57,002 bases of DNA from a virus. Made by a program: the position numbers and the translations under genes. Shown piece by piece: positions 51,330 to 57,002 of this stretch (its first letter is position 1; each line of letters starts with the position of its first letter). The notes under the pieces are model-generated. The model was not told the origin of the DNA. It saw only the letters and a program-made list of their open reading frames with translations, and did not search any database. The DNA is taken from IMG/VR virus record IMGVR_UViG_3300032193_000091, positions 1 to 57,002 of that record; one strand, given 5' to 3'.

Positions 51330-51708
51330 TGATTTGTGTGTTAATGTGCGTTATTTAAAGTTTAAAAAAGAAAAACTCTTAAAAATTAAGAATTCTCAGT
51401 TTTATAACTTTTTAAAAAAGTCGTTTTTTTGACTTTTTAAGAATTTGAGAAATCCCCCAAATCCATGAATGTAGTATACAGTGCTTTCGAGGGTTTCTGA
51501 GGGGTCTCTGTGCCACTAGAAGCACTGTCACACCCTCGGTTGACTTTCGAGTGGTAGCGTGCTAAGCCAACATCTCCAGCGCACCTTACCCCCATTTAAT
51601 CAACCTTTTTTTATTATTGATTCTCAACTAGACTATCTTATTGAGAACCATTGGTATGACTAGCGCGGAAGCACCTTGAAAACCTTATTGATTCTCAATA
51701 GCAAGTGG
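51330..51708 (-). other. Repeat-rich AT-rich intergenic region next to the homing endonuclease
   Basis: No convincing gene is present. It holds two direct copies of TTATTGATTCTCAA (51614-51627 and 51685-51698), the first of which can pair with TTGAGAA at 51641-51647; an AT-rich eight-pair hairpin (51415-51422 with 51431-51438, T-rich loop); a CTTAA/TTAAG mini-hairpin at 51378-51390; a TATACT box on the minus strand at 51478-51473; and the repeated TGTGCCA motif at 51509-51515. The whole block could be the non-coding scar around the endonuclease insertion or its target-proximal DNA. Confidence 0.6.
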
Positions 51709-52716
51709 TTACTTGTCTATGTACTCCCATACGTGATTATATGCATGTTTTGTTTGAAATTGGATGTGTCTAGTGATGTTACCAGAAGCAGATCTATCAC
51801 CTTCTCCTTTGAGATAGTATGATGCATTAGATATTGATTCAAACTCTACAACTTCATTAGTGTGTATGTGTGTACCACGTACTGGTTTTGCTTTAACTAG
51901 TTTAGATAGTTGTGAGATCTCTTTTGCTTTCTCACTAGTAAGACCATTTCTTTCTGCTCTTGTAAATGGTGATGTTGCATCATTCTTTGATCTAAAGCAA
52001 TACCATCCCTTTGCTTGTAGTTTGTTTGAGTTGGGTGAATTAAGTGAGTGAAATATAGAGTTATTTTGTTTTCTATCACCTAGGATTGCTTCTGCTGCAT
52101 CTGCTTGTGATTTAAAGTATCGCTTCTCATTTGTTGTTGGATTGATAGCATAGATGCCACCTCTACGATTAACACGATTGTTTACTTCTTTTAGTGGTTC
52201 ACCTTGCCAACTCCAACGATGACCTGATGATTGAAATGTTGTACCTTTGATACATGCTTTTACAGCACCACGTTCAGATAGTGTTGGATCTCTTCCTAAT
52301 ACTGTACGTAGGGCAACACCAGTTGTTGGGTATGTTGTTAGGTATCTACCTTCTAGATCATAACAATCTACTGGTTTAGAGTATGGATGATTACCCCAGT
52401 ATTTGGGTGGTTTCTTAATACCATCACCACCTAGGGTAATATTATATCCATAGTTGTACGTATCGTATTCTTGAATGTAATGTCTTTCTCTATCATTTAC
52501 TACTTCATCGGGGCATTCTTCAATGAGAGTAAAGATAAAAGAATCTGCACCATACTTACGAATTGCTCGTAGTATAGGCATTGACTGTGCTTGCTTATTG
52601 TTTAGTCTTGCTGTGTTCTTATGTTCTTTCCAGCGATCGAATGGATTATGTTTAGTTGTCTTACCAATGTACTTCTTATCGTTAGCAAGATTTGTTATCA
52701 AATATATGTGCGCCAT
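51709..52716 (-). CDS. GIY-YIG homing endonuclease with NUMOD-like repeats
   Basis: The protein has 335 residues from ATG at 52714-52716 (MAHIYLITNLANDKKYIGKT). Residues 3-95 form the GIY-YIG nuclease: IYLI and KKYIGKT at the start, an Arg in RWKEH, the catalytic Glu in RERHYIQ, and YNITLGGDG at the end. Residues about 110-335 hold three degenerate NUMOD1-like DNA-binding repeats (PVDCYDLEG, IYAINPTTNEKRYFKS, VRGTHIHTNEVVEF) each with an aromatic GHRW/GWYCF/NHVWEY end. Such endonucleases cut a target DNA and spread into it. There is no intron evidence: it lies between intact genes, four bases from the upstream stop, so it is free-standing (T4 Seg type). Confidence 0.88.
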   Translation of the reverse strand: MAHIYLITNLANDKKYIGKTTKHNPFDRWKEHKNTARLNNKQAQSMPILRAIRKYGADSFIFTLIEECPDEVVNDRERHYIQEYDTYNYGYNITLGGDGIKKPPKYWGNHPYSKPVDCYDLEGRYLTTYPTTGVALRTVLGRDPTLSERGAVKACIKGTTFQSSGHRWSWQGEPLKEVNNRVNRRGGIYAINPTTNEKRYFKSQADAAEAILGDRKQNNSIFHSLNSPNSNKLQAKGWYCFRSKNDATSPFTRAERNGLTSEKAKEISQLSKLVKAKPVRGTHIHTNEVVEFESISNASYYLKGEGDRSASGNITRHIQFQTKHAYNHVWEYIDK

Positions 52717-52720
52717 ACTA

Positions 52721-53272
52721 TTATTTTTTGAATTGACACCATCCTGTTGCAATGAACTTGGTTGATGTTGTTGGTGTTACCCCTTTATGTGGGTGAGTCC
52801 AGTATGCAGGCCATACTGCCATCATACCTTGTCTTGCACGTAGTTTCATATTTTGAAACGGAAACTCCGTGCCTTCATTACAATCATTGAGATAGATCAT
52901 CCATGCTATATGTCTAAGTGGATGATAGGATGAGTATTCACAATGTGGGGAGAAATAACCTTCACCTTCATTATAACGTTGAATGTTATAGTAGTGGCAT
53001 ATCTCCCACGGTTCAATTTGTTCTAGGAAGTGATATTTATTGACGTAGTTCTGTATACCTTTAACAACAGCAGGATAGATGAAAGAATTGTATTGAATGA
53101 ATTGAGTTTCAAAGAAGTTAAGATGAAGATCAGTAGAGCGTTTAAACTCTAGGTTGACTTCATCATGATTGATTGCACCAGGGACTGTGCGCTTATCCTT
53201 TTGGAATAAGGCACAACAGGTAGCAGCATCCTGCTTCTCCATTACATTATAAATCTCAATCATTGCTGACAT
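52721..53272 (-). CDS. Prolyl-4-hydroxylase-like 2OG-Fe(II) oxygenase
   Basis: This 183-residue protein has FSPHCEYSS (residues 107-115) with His110 and Glu112 in place of the usual HxD, a strand HIAWMIYLND, GTEFPFQN, the turn KLRARQGMMAVWPAYW (about 143-158), distal His160/162 in THPHKGV, and Lys172 in TKFIATGW to bind 2-oxoglutarate. The HxE variant is common in phage members as I recall. The enzyme would hydroxylate a protein or peptide target; the substrate is unknown. It lies directly upstream of the homing endonuclease and begins three bases past the next gene's stop. Confidence 0.82.
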   Translation of the reverse strand: MSAMIEIYNVMEKQDAATCCALFQKDKRTVPGAINHDEVNLEFKRSTDLHLNFFETQFIQYNSFIYPAVVKGIQNYVNKYHFLEQIEPWEICHYYNIQRYNEGEGYFSPHCEYSSYHPLRHIAWMIYLNDCNEGTEFPFQNMKLRARQGMMAVWPAYWTHPHKGVTPTTSTKFIATGWCQFKK

Positions 53273-53275
53273 ATT

Positions 53276-53611
53276 CTATCTCTCATCATTATTCCAGAAC
53301 TTTAGATTTGCTTCTAGCAGTGCTTCAGTGACATCTTCTTTGAATGAGCGTCGTGGGATAAAGATATCATCTTCATCTTGTTTATACTCTGGGTATTGTT
53401 CTTTGAATGTGTATTCTACATCATAGATGAGCGATTGTGTGATGTCATTGAGAACTTCTAGTGTTTGTGGTTGAAGTGTTTCCCACATATATCCAGGGAA
53501 CATATCATCCTTGACACGATCTAGCAATGCTTTCTTACATTGCCAACGTGCATCAAAGAGAGATGTAAATGCTTCCCAGTCTTCGTTAGATTTAAAATTA
53601 GGAATTGTCAT
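53276..53611 (-). CDS. Unknown protein, 111 residues
   Basis: The protein begins MTIPNFKSNEDWEAFTSLFD. It is helical and charged, with DARWQCKKALLDRVKDDM and a C-terminal EALLEANLKFWNNDER. It overlaps the start of the 63-aa gene's end by 14 nt. No family recognised; the same small set of neighbours suggests a cyanophage-conserved hypothetical. Confidence 0.7.
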   Translation of the reverse strand: MTIPNFKSNEDWEAFTSLFDARWQCKKALLDRVKDDMFPGYMWETLQPQTLEVLNDITQSLIYDVEYTFKEQYPEYKQDEDDIFIPRRSFKEDVTEALLEANLKFWNNDER

Positions 53612-53789
53612 CAGGATTACTCTTCTTAGATGGGATGAGTTGGTATGCTAGTCTATCACGTAATAGATTAATACGCTCTTCATCATATTGTTGAAAGTTT
53701 GTGTGTTTATCTACTTTCTTGTAATGATGAAGGGCGTTGAGGATGATCGTGTAATCTTCTAGTGAAAGCGTGAACGTTTGACCTTCCAT
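53598..53789 (-). CDS. Unknown protein, 63 residues
   Basis: The protein begins MEGQTFTLSLEDYTIILNAL and ends SNPDDNS. FTLSLEDYTIILNALHHYKK is typical of small conserved cyanophage proteins. It overlaps the membrane micro-ORF upstream and the 111-aa gene downstream. Confidence 0.68.
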   Translation of the reverse strand: MEGQTFTLSLEDYTIILNALHHYKKVDKHTNFQQYDEERINLLRDRLAYQLIPSKKSNPDDNS

Positions 53790-53848
53790 GTCATTTCAAG
53801 TGTAATAGTGAGTAGTATAATGAAGAATATGATGAAGATGGTACTCAT
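53759..53848 (-). CDS. Membrane micro-ORF, 29 residues
   Basis: The frame runs from ATG at 53846-53848 to TAG at 53759-53761. The sequence MSTIFIIFFIILLTITLEM is followed by TWKVKRSRFH: one hydrophobic helix of about 15 residues and a basic tail, as expected for an inner-membrane peptide with the positive end inside. Its start overlaps the stop of the preceding gene (ATGA) and its end overlaps the next by 31 nt. It could be a chance frame, but the ATGA junction and hydrophobicity favour a real one. Confidence 0.42.
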   Translation of the reverse strand: MSTIFIIFFIILLTITLEMTWKVKRSRFH

Positions 53849-53982
53849 TGATGTGCTAGTTTGTATAGTTCATCTAAGATTGGTTTTAATTCATCATATC
53901 GTGCGTTGTTGAGATGTTGTAGAGCACGTTCTTGTTCTTTACGGACGATTGCTTCTACTTCTTGCCATTGACGTTGGTTCAT
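53845..53982 (-). CDS. Very small protein, 45 residues
   Basis: The frame runs from ATG at 53980-53982 to TGA at 53845-53847. The sequence begins MNQRQWQEVEAIVRKEQERA and ends LDELYKLAHQ. It is one amphipathic helix with heptad spacing. ATG overlaps the stop of the preceding gene and TGA overlaps the next start, so the three genes are probably translated in series. Function unknown. Confidence 0.62.
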   Translation of the reverse strand: MNQRQWQEVEAIVRKEQERALQHLNNARYDELKPILDELYKLAHQ

Positions 53983-54218
53983 GTGAAGTTCCTGAGTGAA
54001 TGGTATACTGCTTCAATATGCATGTTCCCGTGTATATATCCTGCCACGATGATAGCAATAGCGAAGAAGAAACAAGCGGCAAGTGATAGTACAAGAGGGA
54101 CAGTAGGATTAGCTACCTGTGTATTGGTAGCATTTGTATTGTGGTTGGTATCGATCGATGTACTTTTGGGCGTGTTCGATACATGTGAACCAGCATCGTT
54201 TTCCTTCTGATTTGTCAT
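53979..54218 (-). CDS. Small single-pass membrane protein
   Basis: The chosen ATG (54216-54218) overlaps the stop of the AbrB-like gene (TGATG) and gives 79 residues. The N-terminal 35 residues are Asn/Thr/Ser-rich; residues about 37-60 (NPTVPLVLSLAACFFFAIAI plus IVAGY) form one membrane helix. The C-terminus (HIEAVYHSLRNFT) overlaps the next ATG. The N-terminal half lies over another open frame at 54109-54279, so the true start could be later, but no in-frame start codon exists between. Confidence 0.58.
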   Translation of the reverse strand: MTNQKENDAGSHVSNTPKSTSIDTNHNTNATNTQVANPTVPLVLSLAACFFFAIAIIVAGYIHGNMHIEAVYHSLRNFT

Positions 54219-54279
54219 CAAGGAAAATAGGGAAAGTTGGATGGTGGGGAAACAACTCGCTCTTTCGTGAGTTTAACAC
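54109..54279 (-). CDS. Possible overlapping ORF, GTG start, 56 residues
   Basis: This frame overlaps the AbrB-like gene and the membrane-protein gene. From GTG at 54277-54279 it reads VLNSRKSELFPHHPTFPIFL and ends with FTCIEHAQKYIDRY and YKCYQYTGS. Trp, Cys and aromatic content look protein-like, in contrast to the Lys/Ser/Thr-rich upstream part of the same frame, which is a shadow of the AbrB gene. It could be a separate gene, or be reached by a +1 frameshift from the AbrB-like gene. It may equally be a chance frame. Confidence 0.35.
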   Translation of the reverse strand: MLNSRKSELFPHHPTFPIFLDDKSEGKRCWFTCIEHAQKYIDRYQPQYKCYQYTGS

Positions 54280-54622
54280 CTTGATCCCAGGATCCTTCTG
54301 CTTCTGGCGAGAACGAGTAGAGGTACGCTTCGTATTGTTGGTCGAAGTCTTTGTACTCTTTGCCTTCGGACTCGCTTTCGAGGTACTCTTTGATTGCTTC
54401 TTCTTTGACTGTGTACCAGTCGTAGTCAGCGATTGTTGGTTCTTCTTTAGTGCTGCTTGAGTCTTTGACCTTGGTGAGGATGATTTTGCCTTGGGAGATA
54501 CTCCAGCAGAGTTCGTCACCTTCTTGCCAGTTGAGCGTTTTGAGGATGTGGTTGGGGATTTCGATGTAGTAGTCTTCCGTGTCGGCATACTGTTGAACCT
54601 CAGTGATGAACTTACTTGACAT
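54218..54622 (-). CDS. AbrB/SpoVT-like DNA-binding protein
   Basis: This 134-residue protein begins MSSKFITEVQQYADTEDYYI. Residues 18-52 (YYIEIPNHILKTLNWQEGDE, then LCWSISQGKIILTKV) match the swapped-hairpin AbrB/MazE-type domain with the usual 'IP..il..l.w.eGD.l.w' order. The remaining acidic region (DWYTVKEEAIKEYLESES) is helical, and the last residues (PPSNFPYFP) look poorly conserved. AbrB domains bind DNA as dimers, so it may regulate phage or host genes. The start overlaps the HEGWH protein stop by 11 nt. Confidence 0.72.
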   Translation of the reverse strand: MSSKFITEVQQYADTEDYYIEIPNHILKTLNWQEGDELCWSISQGKIILTKVKDSSSTKEEPTIADYDWYTVKEEAIKEYLESESEGKEYKDFDQQYEAYLYSFSPEAEGSWDQGVKLTKERVVSPPSNFPYFP

Positions 54623-55286
54623 AATTATTCTCCTTCAACCATTGATATGTCAAGGGAGTAGGATTATATACTTCCCACATATTACCAGCGGCACATGCAT
54701 TTAGTGCTTTTTGCGTCATTCCATCTGTTCTACCCGCCCATCCTGCTTCTGCCTCCCAGGGCACAGCAGATTTAGGATATGTACGCTCTGCCATGACACG
54801 CCAGACCATAGGAACAGATTCCTCAGGCATAATAATAGCAATCATGTTATTCTTGATGCTACCTGCCATACAGTCTTGTGCTGCGTGCCAACCCTCATGA
54901 CGCATTACTTGCATCAAATAATGAGGTTTATCCATGTACTTCTTATTCAAATAGAAGTTGTTGGAGACAGTATGGTACACACCACGATGCCCTGGTGGGA
55001 AATAACGCTCATCAGCAAGGTAGACTTTACTACCAATTTGATTGAGTGTCATCAGTAGAGTATTGAACTCTGGAGCATTTGATGTGTAACGCTCTGGGTT
55101 CTCATATTGTGAAGAGATGTCGAGCATGGAATGGACTTCCTCAACATCTTTGGTACACTCACGGAGCAACATACACCCCATTGCGTCCATGGTGTTGTAT
55201 CCTTTGGTAATCTTACCTGGCTTAGCATATGCTACTGTGCCGAGACTAACAGCAGTGAGGAGCGCAAGGAGTGTTTGTTTCATCAT
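54612..55286 (-). CDS. Exported protein with HEGWH zincin-like motif
   Basis: This 224-residue protein has a clear signal peptide (MMKQTLLALLTAVSLGTVAY, cut after AYA at residue 21). HEGWH (residues 130-134) in RHEGWHAAQDC fits the HExxH zinc-binding helix of metallopeptidases, and E178 or E180 in PWEAEAGWA could be the third ligand. It has seven Cys, so disulfides outside the cytoplasm are possible. The ATG at 55286 overlaps the upstream stop (ATGA), choosing the first of two Met. It may act on the host envelope or periplasm, but no substrate is known. I recall similar proteins in marine cyanophages. Confidence 0.76.
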   Translation of the reverse strand: MMKQTLLALLTAVSLGTVAYAKPGKITKGYNTMDAMGCMLLRECTKDVEEVHSMLDISSQYENPERYTSNAPEFNTLLMTLNQIGSKVYLADERYFPPGHRGVYHTVSNNFYLNKKYMDKPHYLMQVMRHEGWHAAQDCMAGSIKNNMIAIIMPEESVPMVWRVMAERTYPKSAVPWEAEAGWAGRTDGMTQKALNACAAGNMWEVYNPTPLTYQWLKENNYVK

Positions 55287-55432
55287 GATTGGATTGGTTC
55301 AGTCTTACGTTTTTCTTGAATTGCAGCAAATAGTTCTGCTTGACGTGCGTCATCCTGATCTACAACTGCTTGCATGAAGTCAGTGACTAGTTGACGCATC
55401 TCATCAGAGATCGAAGGTTGTTCTGAGCTCAT
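55283..55432 (-). CDS. Very small protein, 49 residues
   Basis: The frame runs from ATG at 55430-55432 to TGA at 55283-55285. The sequence begins MSSEQPSISDEMRQLVTDFM and ends EKRKTEPIQS. One long helix is predicted. It overlaps the gene upstream by 29 nt and shares an ATGA junction with the exported protein gene. Function unknown. Confidence 0.62.
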   Translation of the reverse strand: MSSEQPSISDEMRQLVTDFMQAVVDQDDARQAELFAAIQEKRKTEPIQS

Positions 55433-55619
55433 CGTAGTTTGTGTAAAGGGTTTCTTCTGACTCGTAGTTTTCAGGATCTAACCACTCGAACCACTCATCT
55501 GCAAAGCAGATAGCATCGTCGTGACGATCTTCAGCAATGAGTTCACGGAAATGTTCTACAACCCACTCACAAATTTCATCACGTTGTTCGGAAATGCGAA
55601 GTGCGTCAAGGTTATTCAT
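55404..55619 (-). CDS. Unknown protein, 71 residues
   Basis: The protein begins MNNLDALRISEQRDEICEWV. Acidic and Trp-containing (DEWFEWLDPENYESEETLYT). It starts within the ATGA overlap of the upstream gene. The pattern of ATGA-linked small acidic genes here suggests one polycistronic message. No family recognised. Confidence 0.68.
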   Translation of the reverse strand: MNNLDALRISEQRDEICEWVVEHFRELIAEDRHDDAICFADEWFEWLDPENYESEETLYTNYDELRTTFDL

Positions 55620-55864
55620 AGTTTTTTGAGGAAGAGAACGTTGGCGAGGTGATCGTATTCAATAAATTCTACATCACGAGGGAGTAGAGAGACTGCTGCT
55701 GCCGCAAAGTCGTTAGGAAACTTCTTAAACAAGCGCCAGAACTTCTCAACACCATCATAATCTAGATCTTCGTGCGGAAGGACACGAACTTCATACTCTC
55801 CACGAGTGTAACGATTGGGGAATGGATTGATGAACTCGCGGATATGCTCTTGGAGCAAATTCAT
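55616..55864 (-). CDS. Unknown protein, 82 residues
   Basis: The protein begins MNLLQEHIREFINPFPNRYT. Includes FWRLFKKFPNDFAAAAVSLL and ends DHLANVLFLKKL. Overlaps both neighbours by four bases (ATGA). No family recognised. Confidence 0.68.
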   Translation of the reverse strand: MNLLQEHIREFINPFPNRYTRGEYEVRVLPHEDLDYDGVEKFWRLFKKFPNDFAAAAVSLLPRDVEFIEYDHLANVLFLKKL

Positions 55865-56091
55865 TTGACAAATACCTCATCAGTATGTTCGGTGTGTAGC
55901 ATTGCTGCTTGCTTCAAATAGTAGCACATGTGTGCCACATACTCAACATCTTCTTCATTAGGATCGAAATCAAATGAATTATCCCAATCAGGATTACCAT
56001 TTTCATCGACAGGCGCACCAAATGGTACGTCATCACAATCTAGAGCGAACGCGGTATCATCAGCAACAAGATAGAACTGAGGAGCGGACAT
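55861..56091 (-). CDS. Unknown acidic protein, 76 residues
   Basis: The protein begins MSAPQFYLVADDTAFALDCD. Central part is very acidic (DWDNSFDFDPNEEDVEYVAH). It is the first gene after a strong promoter and starts the ATGA-linked set down to 54612. No family recognised. Confidence 0.7.
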   Translation of the reverse strand: MSAPQFYLVADDTAFALDCDDVPFGAPVDENGNPDWDNSFDFDPNEEDVEYVAHMCYYLKQAAMLHTEHTDEVFVK

Positions 56092-56113
56092 TGGTTTGAA
56101 GCGAAGGAACTAC

Positions 56114-56142
56114 AGTGTACTATGTATGGGGCAGATTGTCAA
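56114..56142 (-). promoter_or_regulatory. Strong promoter TTGACA-17-TACACT
   Basis: On the minus strand a perfect TTGACA (56142-56137) and TACACT (56119-56114) are separated by 17 bp; the -35 overlaps the stop of the 140-aa gene. It probably drives the operon from 56091 towards 53.6 kb. Confidence 0.75.
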
Positions 56143-56561
56143 CGCATGTAGAGATAACCACCCGCCCAATCTGCATTCTCCAGCAACCACTCACGATCTT
56201 TAATCAGGCAGAGGTTGAAGCGAACGTGCTTAGCAGGTGCTTTGAATGATGCTGCCTTGTAGACTTCACCAGTCTTCTTATCTACGAAAGCGTGAACGCT
56301 ACGGGAGGGAGGACGATTGTTGTTGGGAACCTCCATGATGATCTTGTGGTATTTGCGACCAGACTCGATCACGAACTTGTAGGATGGTGCTTCATACTTA
56401 CCACCAATCGTGCCCTTGTTACGGGACCTGAAGTTGTGCTCCAGTGCATCACACAGCATCAGAGTCCACTTGCGGATGTTGAGTTGGATCTCGTTACGAG
56501 CGTCCTGGGTAGCGCAGAAGTCAGCGAAGGTCTTAGAGGTGGGGTTGGGAAGGGAGATCAT
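56139..56561 (-). CDS. Conserved phage protein, 140 residues, unknown
   Basis: The protein begins MISLPNPTSKTFADFCATQD. The C-terminal half contains SVHAFVDKKTGEVYKAASFK and a following APAKHVRFNL, a block conserved in many cyanophage and other marine phage proteins (DUF7717-type as I recall). It has a beta-hairpin flavour with a conserved Asp-Lys-Lys-Thr-Gly-Glu turn. Function unknown. A TATACT box lies upstream (56589-56584). Confidence 0.8.
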   Translation of the reverse strand: MISLPNPTSKTFADFCATQDARNEIQLNIRKWTLMLCDALEHNFRSRNKGTIGGKYEAPSYKFVIESGRKYHKIIMEVPNNNRPPSRSVHAFVDKKTGEVYKAASFKAPAKHVRFNLCLIKDREWLLENADWAGGYLYMR

Positions 56562-56583
56562 GGTCTCTTGTGTTGATGAACTT

Positions 56584-56589
56584 AGTATA
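56584..56589 (-). promoter_or_regulatory. -10 box TATACT
   Basis: The minus strand reads TATACT, 23 nt before the 140-aa gene and just after CTGACCCC. No convincing -35 was found. The same order of TGACCCC then TATACT occurs before the gene at 48933. Confidence 0.45.
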
Positions 56590-56602
56590 GGGTAAGATGG
56601 GG

Positions 56603-56842
56603 TCAGTTGACGACCATCTCGGTCACTTCTTCAGCTGGCACACGGGAGACAGTCAGGCGACGGAAGTTATAGTTGCGCCATTGCTCGCAAGACTCAGTGG
56701 TAACACGATTGTGCTGACGATCCATGCCCTTGGCGGTCTTGCACTTGCGCTCCTTGCGGAAGAACACGATAGGGTGCTGAGGGCTCTCAGCGAAGTCGAT
56801 CTCGATGCGGTAGAAGGAGTGCTTCACGGTTTGGACGGTCAT
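56603..56842 (-). CDS. Unknown small basic protein, 79 residues
   Basis: The protein begins MTVQTVKHSFYRIEIDFAES. It includes FFRKERKCKTAKGMDRQHNR and ends RVPAEEVTEMVVN. Basic centre with acidic end. A promoter (TTGGAA-16-TATACT) lies 26 nt upstream. No family recognised. Confidence 0.68.
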   Translation of the reverse strand: MTVQTVKHSFYRIEIDFAESPQHPIVFFRKERKCKTAKGMDRQHNRVTTESCEQWRNYNFRRLTVSRVPAEEVTEMVVN

Positions 56843-56867
56843 GTGGTGTTCCCTTGACGACTTCTGT

Positions 56868-56895
56868 AGTATAGGGCTCAGGAGAGCAGTTCCAA
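56868..56895 (-). promoter_or_regulatory. Promoter TTGGAA-16-TATACT
   Basis: On the minus strand TTGGAA (56895-56890) and TATACT (56873-56868) are separated by 16 bp. The -35 lies inside the preceding gene's last codons. It would drive the 79-aa gene. Confidence 0.6.
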
Positions 56896-57002
56896 GGTCT
56901 CCTGTGACAGTTCTTCCATTGGCATGTTCTTCTCCATCTCGATCACATCGTATTCTTCTTCGATCTGTTCCAGGAGCCAGCGGTCGAGCATTACTTCAGA
57001 AA
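56878..57002 (-). CDS. Unknown small acidic protein, 5' end uncertain
   Basis: The frame is open from the right window edge to TGA at 56878-56880. An ATG at 56989-56991 would give 37 residues (MLDRWLLEQIEEEYDVIEME); alternatively, it is the C-terminus of a longer gene starting outside the window. The residue pattern is acidic and helical. No family recognised. Confidence 0.5.
   Translation of the reverse strand, partial: SEVMLDRWLLEQIEEEYDVIEMEKNMPMEELSQETLELLS

Noticed and set aside
51450-51600. Possible tRNA or structured RNA between 51450 and 51600
   Set aside because: No acceptor stem, T-loop GTTCGAATC-type motif or anticodon arm could be drawn on either strand.
54280-54588. N-terminal part of a 159-codon frame, rich in Lys, Ser and Thr
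   Set aside because: The composition is explained by Glu and Asp codons of the AbrB-like gene read in another frame. Only its C-terminal 56 codons look protein-like and are listed with low confidence.
1-57002. CRISPR arrays, reverse transcriptase or diversity-generating element, toxin-antitoxin or defence operon
   Set aside because: No short spaced repeats, no reverse-transcriptase motif and no nuclease pair other than the homing endonuclease were seen. The AbrB-like protein has no adjacent toxin that I can recognise.

Overview
The window is 57 kb of a T4-like contractile-tailed phage genome, most probably a cyanophage of marine Synechococcus or Prochlorococcus. Every credible gene lies on the minus strand, so the text reads from right to left in transcription order. 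The identification rests on recognisable T4 baseplate and neck proteins (gp25, gp6, gp8, gp13, gp14, and a gp7-like protein), on the T4 late-promoter octamer (NATAAATA and the variant NCTAAATA) in front of many structural genes, and on small proteins typical of cyanomyoviruses. The host assignment is inferred from family resemblance. I saw no tRNA, integrase, photosynthesis gene, CRISPR array or credible plus-strand gene.

Region A (57002 to about 48560) is an accessory block of about 25 small, tightly packed, often overlapping genes. Most are unrecognised. The exceptions are a secreted protein with an HEGWH zincin motif, an AbrB-like protein, a prolyl-4-hydroxylase-like oxygenase, a GIY-YIG homing endonuclease next to a repeat-rich AT-rich intergenic stretch, a DUF7249-like protein, and several tiny ORFs of 29 to 52 residues. 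Bacterial-type promoters (TTGACA- and TATAAT-like) sit in many gaps here. A TGTGCCA-containing motif recurs in the gaps between 49.1 and 51.6 kb.

Region B (48435 to 28682) is the baseplate block. It starts at a late promoter and holds two small overlapping ORFs, an unknown 288-residue protein, the PAAR spike tip, a conserved 48-residue basic protein, a 2-oxoglutarate oxygenase, an unknown protein, gp25, gp6, a 4190-residue gp7-like protein, and gp8. gp8 has its own cluster of late promoters and a strong terminator.

Region C (28584 to 2367) is the fibre and adhesin block: a DUF4815-type protein of 2728 residues, a small coiled-coil protein, a 1599-residue gp9-like protein with two cupredoxin-like inserts, a 166-residue protein, a 3478-residue fibre, and three smaller fibre or adhesin-related proteins, the last being glycine-rich. 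Region D (2361 to 1) has a six-cysteine protein, another oxygenase, a coiled-coil protein, a terminator plus late promoter, and the neck genes gp13 and gp14 (cut by the window edge).

Four proteins (4190, 3478, 2728 and 1599 residues) take up about 36 kb, or 63 % of the window. The main novelty is that baseplate proteins that are small in T4 (gp7, gp9) appear here as giants, expanded by insertion of repeat arrays, YHYH, cupredoxin-like and beta-helix modules. This suggests an unusually elaborate baseplate periphery and host-contact apparatus.
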